DNA of 64,000 bases from Rhodovulum kholense (GTDB lineage: Bacteria; Pseudomonadota; Alphaproteobacteria; Rhodobacterales; Rhodobacteraceae), in contig NZ_QAYC01000015.1 of assembly GCF_003053725.1 (NCBI RefSeq), positions 27,285 to 91,284 of the forward strand. Reading direction: 5' to 3'. Shown here piece after piece: positions 1 through 8,720 of this stretch; within the stretch, counting starts at the first letter, position 1, and each line of letters begins with the position of its first letter. The notes under the pieces were generated by a model. The model searched no databases, was not told where the DNA came from, and saw only the letters and a list, made by a program, of their open reading frames with translations. A program made the translations under genes and the position numbers.

Positions 1-3000
1 ACCATCAGCCGGGCCTGATCGGCCGAGAAGGGCGTCACCTCCAGAACCGTCACGATCCGGGTGCCCTGCGGCACGGCGTCAAGCGTGACCGGATCGCCTT
101 CCAGCGTGTAGTGCTGTCGCGAGATGGCATAGCCATTGCCGCCCGCGGGGTCCGGCACCTCGGGCACGCCGAAGCTGGTGACGGTCAGCGTCTCGGCGCG
201 GCCGCTTGCATTGCCCAGCACCGCCGGGCCATCGCCGGGGGCCAGAAGCCGCACCAGCGGTCCGGTCAGGGGCGCGCCGTTCAGGGTGAAGCCCTCTGCC
301 CCGGGGCGGTCGATCAACTCGTGGGTGGCCAGCAGCATCCAGCTGGCCTCCTGGGTCGATAGCGGCCGGTCGGTCGCCGCCAGATAGCCGGTCAGCGCGT
401 CGCGGTCGACGGCGGTGCTGCCGGCGGCGAGGGCCAGCGTCAGAAGCCCCGCCGCGTCGCGCAGGTCGGTGCCGTAATCGGTGCGCCAGATCGGGGGCTC
501 GTCCCGGCCAATCCGCCCGGCCATCATCCGGGCGGCGCGGGCGAACATCAGATCGGCCCGCGTCGGGTCGCCATAGGCGGCCAGCGCCGCGCCAAGCTGT
601 CCGGCGGCCAGCGGCGTCGCGAAGGCCTCGGCCCTGGTGTCGGCATAGTAGCGCAGATCGGCCATCGCGGCCTTGCCCTCGCGCGCCAGCACCATCAGCG
701 CATAGGCGATATCCTCGCCGCCATCGTCGAAATCGGGCGCGTAATTGACCCGGTTCTGCAGGTTGTCGAGCGCCATTCCGAAAGCCCGGTCGGGCACCGT
801 CACGCCCTGCGCGCGGGCGCGCGAGAGGAAATCGGTGACATAGGCGTCGAGCCAGAAATCGCCCTCGCCCGGGGCCCAGAGCCCGAACCCGCCCGAGGGC
901 GACTGGTTGGCCAGCACCTCGGTCACCGCCTGATCCAGCCGCTCGGCCAGCCGGTCGCGGGTGACAAGCCCCAGCGCCTCGGCCACCTGGTCGAGGTACA
1001 GCAGCGGCAGCGCCTTCGACGTCACCTGCTCGGTGCAGCCATAGGGATAGCGGTCGAGGCTGGCCAGCAGCCCCGCCGCATCGAGCCGCGCGATCGGGCC
1101 AAGCGCCAGCGTCGCGCGCCCGGTCCCGGGCAGCATGTCGGCGAACAAGGCGTCATCGGCGGTGAAGCTTTGCCCGTCGGCGAGGGTAAAGCGCGAGGTC
1201 CGCACGACCTCTGGGTCGGTGACCTCGACCGGCAGCGTCAGGGTCCGGCTCAGCACCTTGCCATCGGGCGTGGTCAGGGCGACCTCGACATGGTGAACCC
1301 CCGGCATGCCCGCATTGATCGGGATCGACAGCGCGGTCTTGCCGCCCTCGGCCAGCTCGACCGCCTCGGGGATCGCGGCCGGATCGAGTGTCACGCCCTC
1401 GGCCGTGACACTCAGCGGCATCCGCCCGGCAGGGCCTTCGGCATGGACAAGTTCCAGCAGCAGGCGGCTTTCGTCACCGGGCGCGAGGAAGCGCGGCAGG
1501 CTTGCCGTCACCACCACCGGATCGCGGATCAGGATATCGGCCTCGGCCTGACCGACCCCGGTCGGCGACCAGGCGACCGCCATCAGCCGGAGCGTGCCGT
1601 TGAAGGCCGGGATGTCGAGCCGGGCACGGGCGATCCCGTCCGCGCCCACCGTCACCGGCCCCGAGAACAGCGCGACCAGTTCCTCGGTCGGGGGCGGCGC
1701 CTGCCGCCGCATCCCGGCCGTGCCGTCGCCGCCCGAGCGCACCGTGCCCATGGCGCCGTTCAGCCCGTCGATGAGCCGCCCGTAGACGTCGCGCAGTCCC
1801 ATCCCGAGCTTTCGCTGCCCGAAATAGTGATTGTCCGGGTCGGGGCTGGCAAAGCCCGTGACATTCAGGATGCCCAGATCGACGGCGGCGATAGTGGCAT
1901 ATGCGGTTTCGCCCGGCGCGATGCCCTCGACCTTCAGCGCGATGTCGAGCGGCTGGCGCGGCTCGGCCTCGGCCGGGACCTCGAAGGCGGCGGCCAGACG
2001 GTGCGGGCCGGGGTCGACCGCGGCATGGGCCAGACCCAGCGCCCGGGTCGGGTTATGGCCCGCAGGCAGGTCCATCGGCCGGATCAGGGTCGCGGCGACA
2101 TAGGCGCCCGCACCCCAGTCGTCGGTCACGGGCAGCCGGACGACGTTCTCGCCCTCGGTCAGCTCGACCGGCACCATGTCGATCAGCCGGTTCGACATCA
2201 CCGTCACCAGCCCCTTGCCCGCCTCGCGCGGCACGATCCTCAGCGTCGCGGTCTCGCCGGGGCGATAGGCGGGCTTGTCCAGGGACAGTTCCAGCATGTC
2301 GGGCGTGGTGCTGGCATCGGCGGGCGCGTACCAGCCGGCATCGAAGGCCAGCGCGGCCTCGGCCCAGGCGCCCTCGCCGCGTTCGGCCACCAGCTCGTAG
2401 CGCCCCCAGCGCACCGGCACCGCGATAGAGGCGCGGCCATCCTCGGGCCGGGTCTCGCCTTCGGAGATGCGCTCGCGGGTGGTGATCGGCTCCCACCGCC
2501 AGTCGCCATCGACGCGGTACCACTGATAGCGGGTCTCGACCCGGTTCAGCGCCCAGTGCAGCACCGTGTCCTCGGGCTGGCCGTCGGCCCCGAGCGCGAT
2601 CAGGTCGAACCCGGCCTCGGCGCCTTCGCGCAGGTCGCCGTCAAAGCGCGGCTTGATCCCGACCAGCGGGCCGGACGGCACGACAGGGCGGGTGAGGCTG
2701 CGTTCGACCGGGCGCCCCGAGCCTTCGGACAGGCGCAGGGTGATCCGGGCCTCGACCGGCTTGCCCTCGGTCCTGAGGGTGGGCAGCGACAGCCCGATCC
2801 GGGCCTGTCCGGCCGCATCGGTGCGGCCCGCGCCTTCGATTGCTGCCATCGCGGGCGCGACCGAGGCATCGTAGCGGCCGAAGACAACGCCCGGATAGGC
2901 AGGCAGACCCGAGACGGCGGCCAGGCGCACCTCGCCCTCGATAGGCAGATCGGCGCCGGGTGCTCCGAAGAGATAGCGCGCCTCGACCGACAGCAGCGGC

Positions 3001-5162
3001 GGGGCGGCGGGGTCGATGGCTGCCTCGGGCAGGCCCAGATCGAAGTCGATCCGTTCGGGCAGGAAGTCCTCGACCAGGATCTTGGACGAGGCCAGCGCAG
3101 GCGCCTCGGGGTCGGCATAGAGATCGAGCGTCCAGGTGCCGCGCGGTGCGGTTCCGGCGATGTCCAGATCGAAGACATGGCCCCCCGCGATGCCGCCCTG
3201 CGACAGCTGGCGGGCATGTTCCAGCCCGTCGGGGCGCGACAGGATCGCGGTCAGCGGCAGATCGGCGATGGCCTCGGCCCGGTCGTCGCGCGTCAGCGCG
3301 GTCGCATGCACGGTCTCGCCGGTGCGGTAGGCGCCACGATCGGTGGTCAGGAAGACGTCGATGGGCGGCGCGGGCTCGCGGCCCTCGACACCCCGGTCCG
3401 ACAGGTCGAATTCTGGATCGGTCAGCGACAGGAAGGCGATGTCGGCGGTCCCGTCTTCGGCGGTCAGCATGGCAGGCGCGGCGCCCGCGCGCCCGCGCGT
3501 GAGGCCCGGTTCGAACCGCGCATAGCCTTGTTCGTCGGTGGTGGCACTGCCCAGCACCTCGTTGGCGCGGGACAGCAGCGAGACCTTGACCCCGGCCTTG
3601 GGCTCGGCACTGCCAAGCGCGCGCACGAAGACATGCAGCCCGTCGGTGCCGCTCATGCTGGCAAGCCCCAGATCGGACAGCACGAACCACTGGGTTGCGG
3701 CAGGCACGTCATAGGGGTCCTCGCCGGGGATCGCGGCCTTCAGCGCATAGATCCCGGCGGGCTGGCCTGCCAGCGCCTCGTCGAGCGGCAGCCGCGTGGT
3801 CACGTCGCGGTTGAGATCGCGCCCTACCTCGGCCTGGCCCGACCAGACCTTTTCGGCCAGATCGGTCGAGACGGTCTCTTCCTCCCAGGGCGACAGCGGC
3901 TCGCCGAAATAGCCGTTCTGCACCGACCGCAGCAGGTTCCGGTCGGACATCCGGTAGAGCGTCAAATCGAGCCGGTCGGAATTGACGGTGACGACGGGCA
4001 GCGCGGTGCCGCCCGCCTTCGGCAGCACATAGGCGCGGCCCGGAAACCGGACCGAGGGGCTGCGGTCGCGCACATACTGGGTCAGCGTCACGGGTTTCGA
4101 CAGCGTCTCGCCGCTTGCGGCGGGCAGACCGGTGCGGAAGGTCAGCCGGTAGGTTTCGCCATGGACCAGCCCCTCGACGCACAGCCGCCGGTCCTCGGCG
4201 GTGACGGCCAGGCCCGGGTCGGGCAATTGCACGAAGGGGGCGTAATCGGTCCGGGCCTTGACGAGATCCTCGGAGAATTCGGCGCAGATCCGGGGTCGGG
4301 CGGCATCGCTTTCGACCACGGTCCCGGTGATCCGGAAGCCATACTTGCCGATGGCCTCGTCCAGCCGCGCGGACAGCTCGTCCCGGGGGGCGAGATCCTG
4401 CGCCAGGCGCAGCGCCGGGATCATGTCGCGGCCGCGGCCGAGATCCTCGAGCGCGCCAGCCATCACCTCGAGCGCGCGGGCCCGCACGGCCGGGGCGCCG
4501 CCGCGCAGATAGGCGTTGACCGCCGCCGACAGGGCGTCGCCCTGCGCCCGGCGCCGGGCGCCGCTGTCCTCGGGCGACAGCGCGGCCGAGGCGGCGGCAT
4601 AGTCGGTCCAGGCGGCGGGCTCGTCGCTCAGCGCGACCGCGGCGCCCAGCAGGCGGCGCGCTTCGGTCGGGCGGTTCGCGGCGCGGGCAGAGGTCGCCGC
4701 GCGGCGCAGTTCCTCCAATGTGGCGCCATCGACCGGATGGTCCTGCGGCAGCTTCTCGGCCTGCGCGCGGGCCTCGGCCAGATCGCTGGCGCGCAGGAAG
4801 TCCAGCTCGGCCGCGCGGGCCGGGGCGGCGGCGAGAACCGCCGGGTCGGTCGTCACGATCCGGGCCGAGACGGCCCCGGAATAGGGCGTAGGCGCCTCGG
4901 CCCGGGACTTCGGGAAACAGGCGCTGGAACGGGCGTTGAAGGTGAAGGCGGCGCAGCGTGCATCGCTCAGGCAGGCGCGCAGGCAGCCCGGCAAGCTGGT
5001 GTCGAGAAGGGTCCGAAGATCGCCGCCCGGAAAGTCCATGTCGCGCCACAGCACGGCGCGGCGGTCGGGCAGCGGGCTGCCCTCGGACTGGGCGGCCGCG
5101 CCGGTCGTGAGGGTTGCAAGGGCGGTGAGGGCAAGGGCCAGAAGGGCGGCTGAACGGGCCAT
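1..5162 (-). CDS. Alpha-2-macroglobulin family protein, secreted (3' end off window)
   Basis: Large periplasmic protease-trapping protein of the bacterial alpha-2-macroglobulin type; 1720 residues are visible and the C-terminus lies beyond base 1. The start at 5162 follows GAGGAGG at good spacing. Residues 1-25 form a signal peptide ending ALA-like (GAAAQS) with no lipobox, so the product should be soluble, unlike the lipoprotein of E. coli. Residues about 35-85 look like a PAN/Apple-type cysteine module (CLRACLSDARCAAF). MG-type beta domains follow, and the thioester motif YPYGCTEQ sits in the TED-like helical domain with Cys1376. Bacterial homologues trap attacking proteases and often neighbour a PBP1C gene; that partner would lie off the left edge. 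The family is certain; the PAN assignment is inferred from the cysteine pattern. Confidence 0.93.
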   Translation of the reverse strand, partial: MARSAALLALALTALATLTTGAAAQSEGSPLPDRRAVLWRDMDFPGGDLRTLLDTSLPGCLRACLSDARCAAFTFNARSSACFPKSRAEAPTPYSGAVSARIVTTDPAVLAAAPARAAELDFLRASDLAEARAQAEKLPQDHPVDGATLEELRRAATSARAANRPTEARRLLGAAVALSDEPAAWTDYAAASAALSPEDSGARRRAQGDALSAAVNAYLRGGAPAVRARALEVMAGALEDLGRGRDMIPALRLAQDLAPRDELSARLDEAIGKYGFRITGTVVESDAARPRICAEFSEDLVKARTDYAPFVQLPDPGLAVTAEDRRLCVEGLVHGETYRLTFRTGLPAASGETLSKPVTLTQYVRDRSPSVRFPGRAYVLPKAGGTALPVVTVNSDRLDLTLYRMSDRNLLRSVQNGYFGEPLSPWEEETVSTDLAEKVWSGQAEVGRDLNRDVTTRLPLDEALAGQPAGIYALKAAIPGEDPYDVPAATQWFVLSDLGLASMSGTDGLHVFVRALGSAEPKAGVKVSLLSRANEVLGSATTDEQGYARFEPGLTRGRAGAAPAMLTAEDGTADIAFLSLTDPEFDLSDRGVEGREPAPPIDVFLTTDRGAYRTGETVHATALTRDDRAEAIADLPLTAILSRPDGLEHARQLSQGGIAGGHVFDLDIAGTAPRGTWTLDLYADPEAPALASSKILVEDFLPERIDFDLGLPEAAIDPAAPPLLSVEARYLFGAPGADLPIEGEVRLAAVSGLPAYPGVVFGRYDASVAPAMAAIEGAGRTDAAGQARIGLSLPTLRTEGKPVEARITLRLSEGSGRPVERSLTRPVVPSGPLVGIKPRFDGDLREGAEAGFDLIALGADGQPEDTVLHWALNRVETRYQWYRVDGDWRWEPITTRERISEGETRPEDGRASIAVPVRWGRYELVAERGEGAWAEAALAFDAGWYAPADASTTPDMLELSLDKPAYRPGETATLRIVPREAGKGLVTVMSNRLIDMVPVELTEGENVVRLPVTDDWGAGAYVAATLIRPMDLPAGHNPTRALGLAHAAVDPGPHRLAAAFEVPAEAEPRQPLDIALKVEGIAPGETAYATIAAVDLGILNVTGFASPDPDNHYFGQRKLGMGLRDVYGRLIDGLNGAMGTVRSGGDGTAGMRRQAPPPTEELVALFSGPVTVGADGIARARLDIPAFNGTLRLMAVAWSPTGVGQAEADILIRDPVVVTASLPRFLAPGDESRLLLELVHAEGPAGRMPLSVTAEGVTLDPAAIPEAVELAEGGKTALSIPINAGMPGVHHVEVALTTPDGKVLSRTLTLPVEVTDPEVVRTSRFTLADGQSFTADDALFADMLPGTGRATLALGPIARLDAAGLLASLDRYPYGCTEQVTSKALPLLYLDQVAEALGLVTRDRLAERLDQAVTEVLANQSPSGGFGLWAPGEGDFWLDAYVTDFLSRARAQGVTVPDRAFGMALDNLQNRVNYAPDFDDGGEDIAYALMVLAREGKAAMADLRYYADTRAEAFATPLAAGQLGAALAAYGDPTRADLMFARAARMMAGRIGRDEPPIWRTDYGTDLRDAAGLLTLALAAGSTAVDRDALTGYLAATDRPLSTQEASWMLLATHELIDRPGAEGFTLNGAPLTGPLVRLLAPGDGPAVLGNASGRAETLTVTSFGVPEVPDPAGGNGYAISRQHYTLEGDPVTLDAVPQGTRIVTVLEVTPFSADQARLM

Positions 5163-5299
5163 CAAGGCCTCCTCGTCAGGCTGAAATTGCCGGGATGCTG
5201 ACACGTCACGCGCGTATTTGGCAAGGATTCCCGGCCGCGTTAATCGGCTGTTCACCGTGACGCGCCCAATACCGGAGAAACGATTACCAGGGGTCCGGA

Positions 5300-7870
5300 A
5301 TGGATCTGCATGACAAGCTGGCCAAGGAACGGCGCGCCCGTCTGGCGGCAGAACGCCTGCTGGAACAGAAAAGCCGCGAGCTGTTCGAAGCGAACCGCCG
5401 TCTGGCGCTGCATGCCCGTGCCCTGTCGGAAGAGATCGTCCAGACCCGCCAGACCGCCGAGGAACTGCGCGGCCGCAACAACAAGGTCATGAACGAACTG
5501 GCCGAGGTCTCGAAGGCCTTCACCGTGGCCAAGCAGCGGCTTTGGGACTCGCTCGAAACCGTCAAGGACGGCTTTTCGCTGTTCGATGCCGACGACCGGC
5601 TGGTGATCGCCAACAATGCCTTCTTCGAGCTGTTCGAGGGGCTCGAGGCGGTCGCGCCCGGCGCCCGCTATGACGAGATCATCCGGCTGGCGGTCGAGGA
5701 GGGGCTGTTCGACATCGGCGACGAACGCCCGCAGGAATTCGCCGAGGATCTGCTGTCGCGCTGGCATCTCGATCCGGTGCCCTCGCGGGTGGTCCGGCTC
5801 TGGACCGGCGAATACATCAAGCTGATCGACCGCCGCACACCCTCGGGCGATATGGTCTGCCTCGGCATCAACATCACCGACATGATGCGGATGTGGGCCT
5901 CGGTCGAGGCGATCCCCGACGCCTTCGTGCTGTACGACTACGAAGACCGGCTGGTGATGTGCAACGACCGCTACCGCGAGTTCTATGCCGAAAGCGCCGA
6001 GGCCATGGTCCCGGGGGCCAGGTTCGAGGACGTTCTGCGTCACGGTCTGGCACATGGCCAGTATCCCGAGGCCCTGGGCCGCGAGGAAGAGTGGCTGACC
6101 GAACGGATGACCAACCACCAGAAGCCCGGAGCCCCGGTCGAACAGCGGCTGGCCGACGGGCGCTGGCTGCGCATCCTCGAACAGCGCACCCCCGATGGCG
6201 GGATCGTCGGGCTTCGGGTCGATATCACCGAACAGAAGCGCCAGCAGGAGGCGCTGGATCAGGCCCGCGTCGCCGCCGAGGCCGCGAACCGCGCCAAGTC
6301 GGCCTTCCTCGCCAACATGAGCCACGAGCTGCGGACCCCGATGAACGGGGTGGTCGGGATGGCCGAACTGTTGTGCGAAACCGACATGTCCGAAGAACAG
6401 CGGCTTTACGCCCATACCATCCGCGAGTCGGGCGAGGCGCTTCTGGGGCTTTTGAACGACGTGCTCGATTATTCCAAGATCGAGGCCGACAAGCTGACCC
6501 TGCATCCCGAACCCTTCGATCTGGAACGGATCATCCACGAGGTGGTGATGCTGCTGCAGGCTCCGGCCCGGGACAAGCAGCTCGACATGCTGATCGATTA
6601 CGACATCTTCCTGCCCACGCGCTTCGTGGGCGACGGGGTGCGGGTGCGGCAGATCCTCACCAACCTCGTCGGCAACGCGGTCAAGTTCACCGAGGAAGGC
6701 CATGTGCTGGTGCGTGTCGTTGGCATCGAGGACGCGCCTGGCAGCTACCAGATCCACCTGATCGTGGAGGATACCGGCATCGGCATATCTCCCGATCTGC
6801 AAGAGCATATCTTTGGCGAGTTCAACCAGGTCGACGACCAGGAGAACCGCAAGTTCGAGGGCACCGGGCTGGGTCTCGCCATCACCAAGCGGCTGGTGGG
6901 CATGATGGAGGGCGAGATCTGGCTGGTCTCGGAAAAGGGCGAGGGGGCCTGTTTCGGCATCCGCCTGACGCTTCCGGTCTGCGAAGAGGCCGACGACCTG
7001 CCGGTCGCGCCCCCCATCGGCGCGCGTCGGGTGCTGGTGGTCGACGATCAGGAGGTGAACCGCACCATCCTCGAACGCCAGCTGGCCCAGCTGGGGCTGG
7101 AGGTGGTTTCCCATATCTGCGGCGAACTCGCGCTTCAGGACGCCCAGGGTTTCGATCTTGTCATAACCGATCACCGCATGCCCGGGATGGACGGCATGTC
7201 CTTCGCGCGGGCGCTGCGCGACGGCGGCTATGCGGGTCCGATCCTGATGCTGTCCTCGAACCCGATGCGGATGCGGGCGACCGACGACCCGCAGTCGAGC
7301 GGGATCGACATGGTGCTGCAAAAGCCGCTGCTGCGGCGCGCGCTTTTCGAGGCGGTGGCGAAGCTCGCGCCGCCCGGACCGGCCACCGCCGCCCCCGCCG
7401 CGCTGCCTGCGCCGGACGCCTCGACCGGTGACCCGGCACCGGGCGGCGTCCTCCCGATGCGGGTGCTCGCGGCCGAGGACAACCGCACGAACCGGCTGGT
7501 TCTGGAAAAGATGCTGGGCGGGCTCGCGCTCGAGATCCGCTTTGCCAAGGACGGGAACGAGGCGGTCGACGCCTTCGCCGAGGCCCGCCCCGACCTAATC
7601 CTGATGGATATCTCGATGCCGGGCTGCGACGGCAAGGAAGCCACGCGCCGGATCCGCGCGCTCGAGGCCGGAACCGGGGTCGCGCCGGTGCCGGTGATCG
7701 CGCTGACCGCCCATGCACTCAGCGGCGATGTCCTCGAGATCCTCGAGGCCGGGCTTGACGGCTGCCTGACCAAGCCCTTGCGCAAGGCCGAGATCGTCGA
7801 GACGCTGGAGGCCTACCGCCCCGACAACCGCCTGCCGATCCTGCCGGGGGCGGCGGCGGGGGAGGCGTGA
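5300..7870 (+). CDS. Soluble hybrid sensor histidine kinase (2 PAS, HisKA, HATPase, 2 REC)
   Basis: 856-residue hybrid kinase without membrane segments, so it senses a cytoplasmic signal. Residues 1-75 are a charged coiled coil. Two PAS-like modules follow (about 80-195 and 200-310). The HisKA box NMSHELRTPMNG carries phospho-acceptor His342. The ATPase domain has the N box (NLVGNAVKFTEEGH), DTGIGI and FEGTGLGLAI. Receiver 1 (about 575-700) begins VLVVDDQEVNR with acceptor Asp624 in TDHRMPGMDG. Receiver 2 (about 725-845) begins VLAAEDNRTNR with Asp770 in LMDISMPGCDG and Lys in the KPL motif. There is no Hpt domain or DNA-binding output, so a separate Hpt or regulator is expected. It is divergent from the macroglobulin gene across 137 bp. 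An AGGGG sequence lies just upstream of the ATG. The signal is unknown. Confidence 0.93.
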   Translation: MDLHDKLAKERRARLAAERLLEQKSRELFEANRRLALHARALSEEIVQTRQTAEELRGRNNKVMNELAEVSKAFTVAKQRLWDSLETVKDGFSLFDADDRLVIANNAFFELFEGLEAVAPGARYDEIIRLAVEEGLFDIGDERPQEFAEDLLSRWHLDPVPSRVVRLWTGEYIKLIDRRTPSGDMVCLGINITDMMRMWASVEAIPDAFVLYDYEDRLVMCNDRYREFYAESAEAMVPGARFEDVLRHGLAHGQYPEALGREEEWLTERMTNHQKPGAPVEQRLADGRWLRILEQRTPDGGIVGLRVDITEQKRQQEALDQARVAAEAANRAKSAFLANMSHELRTPMNGVVGMAELLCETDMSEEQRLYAHTIRESGEALLGLLNDVLDYSKIEADKLTLHPEPFDLERIIHEVVMLLQAPARDKQLDMLIDYDIFLPTRFVGDGVRVRQILTNLVGNAVKFTEEGHVLVRVVGIEDAPGSYQIHLIVEDTGIGISPDLQEHIFGEFNQVDDQENRKFEGTGLGLAITKRLVGMMEGEIWLVSEKGEGACFGIRLTLPVCEEADDLPVAPPIGARRVLVVDDQEVNRTILERQLAQLGLEVVSHICGELALQDAQGFDLVITDHRMPGMDGMSFARALRDGGYAGPILMLSSNPMRMRATDDPQSSGIDMVLQKPLLRRALFEAVAKLAPPGPATAAPAALPAPDASTGDPAPGGVLPMRVLAAEDNRTNRLVLEKMLGGLALEIRFAKDGNEAVDAFAEARPDLILMDISMPGCDGKEATRRIRALEAGTGVAPVPVIALTAHALSGDVLEILEAGLDGCLTKPLRKAEIVETLEAYRPDNRLPILPGAAAGEA

Positions 7871-7883
7871 GCCGGGCTTTCCG

Positions 7884-8660
7884 TCAGGAGTCGCCGTCCC
7901 GCAGGAAGACGAGCGTGCTGTCGTCGGACACCTCGGGCCGGAACCGGTAGCCGCCCGCGTCGAAATCCTTCAGGCCCTCGGGGTCGGTCAGGCGGCGTTC
8001 GACGATGAAGCGCGCCATCGCGCCGCGCGCCTTCTTGGCGTAGAAGCTGACGATCTTCGGCCCCGAGGGGCGTTCCTCGAAAAAGACCGGCGTGACGACC
8101 TTGGGCTTTAGTGCGGTCCGGTCGGCAGCGGTGAAGTATTCCTTGCTTGCGCAGTTCACCAGAAAGTGCGTGCCCGCCGCCTCGGCCGCGCGGTTCAGCG
8201 CCTCGGCGACCCGGTCGCCCCAGAAATCGTACAGGCAGGCGCCCTTTTCGGTGGCCAGACGGCTGCCCATTTCCAGCCGGTGCGGCTGGATCGCATCGAG
8301 CGGTCGCAAAAGCCCGTAAAGCCCCGACAGGATGCGCAGATGGCCTTGGGCATAGCGCAGGTCATCGGGATCGAGCGATCCGGCATCGAGCCCGGCATAG
8401 GTGTCGCCGTCGAAAAGATGGACGGCAGGTTTCACCGCCTCGGGGGCGGGTTCGGCCTGAAAGCCCGCGAAGCGCGCGGCGTTCAGACAGGCGAGGTTGT
8501 CGCTGATATGCATGAGCCCGCGCAGGTCGTCGGGCGAAAGCCGCGCCGCCACCCCGGCCAGATGGGTGGCCTCGGCCTGAAACTCGGGCCGCGTCGTCGG
8601 GCCGACATCGGGACCGGGCTTCTCGTCAAGCCGTTTGGCGGGCGAAATCACCACAAGCAT
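7884..8660 (-). CDS. yaaA: Peroxide stress protein YaaA (DUF328/UPF0246)
   Basis: 258 residues, full length for the YaaA family, opening with the diagnostic MLVVISPAKRLD and containing YDFWGDRV and FLVNCASKEY. In E. coli YaaA lowers intracellular free iron during hydrogen peroxide stress and the fold binds DNA. It ends 14 bp from the convergent hybrid kinase gene and starts 60 bp after the recQ stop on the same strand, so recQ-yaaA may be co-transcribed. The product is cytoplasmic. Confidence 0.93.
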   Translation of the reverse strand: MLVVISPAKRLDEKPGPDVGPTTRPEFQAEATHLAGVAARLSPDDLRGLMHISDNLACLNAARFAGFQAEPAPEAVKPAVHLFDGDTYAGLDAGSLDPDDLRYAQGHLRILSGLYGLLRPLDAIQPHRLEMGSRLATEKGACLYDFWGDRVAEALNRAAEAAGTHFLVNCASKEYFTAADRTALKPKVVTPVFFEERPSGPKIVSFYAKKARGAMARFIVERRLTDPEGLKDFDAGGYRFRPEVSDDSTLVFLRDGDS

Positions 8661-8720
8661 GGGGAACCTCCTGCAACCTCGCGCAACTGATAGCAGCCCT
8701 GCGGCCGGGGTAAAGGCGCC

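Noticed and set aside
1170..5153. 1327-codon open frame on the plus strand opposite the alpha-2-macroglobulin gene
   Set aside because: It is an antisense shadow produced by GC-rich codons; it lacks domain motifs, is very rich in Gly/Arg/Gln, and has no ribosome site, while the minus strand encodes a clear signal peptide, thioester and MG domains.
5218..5245. TTGGCA-N16-TTAATC as promoter of the hybrid kinase
   Set aside because: Both hexamers match poorly and the spacer is short; several equal-quality matches occur by chance in the gap.
5252..7321. 689-codon minus-strand frame opposite the hybrid kinase
   Set aside because: The kinase on the plus strand has all H, N, G and D motifs in frame; the antisense frame has no family features.
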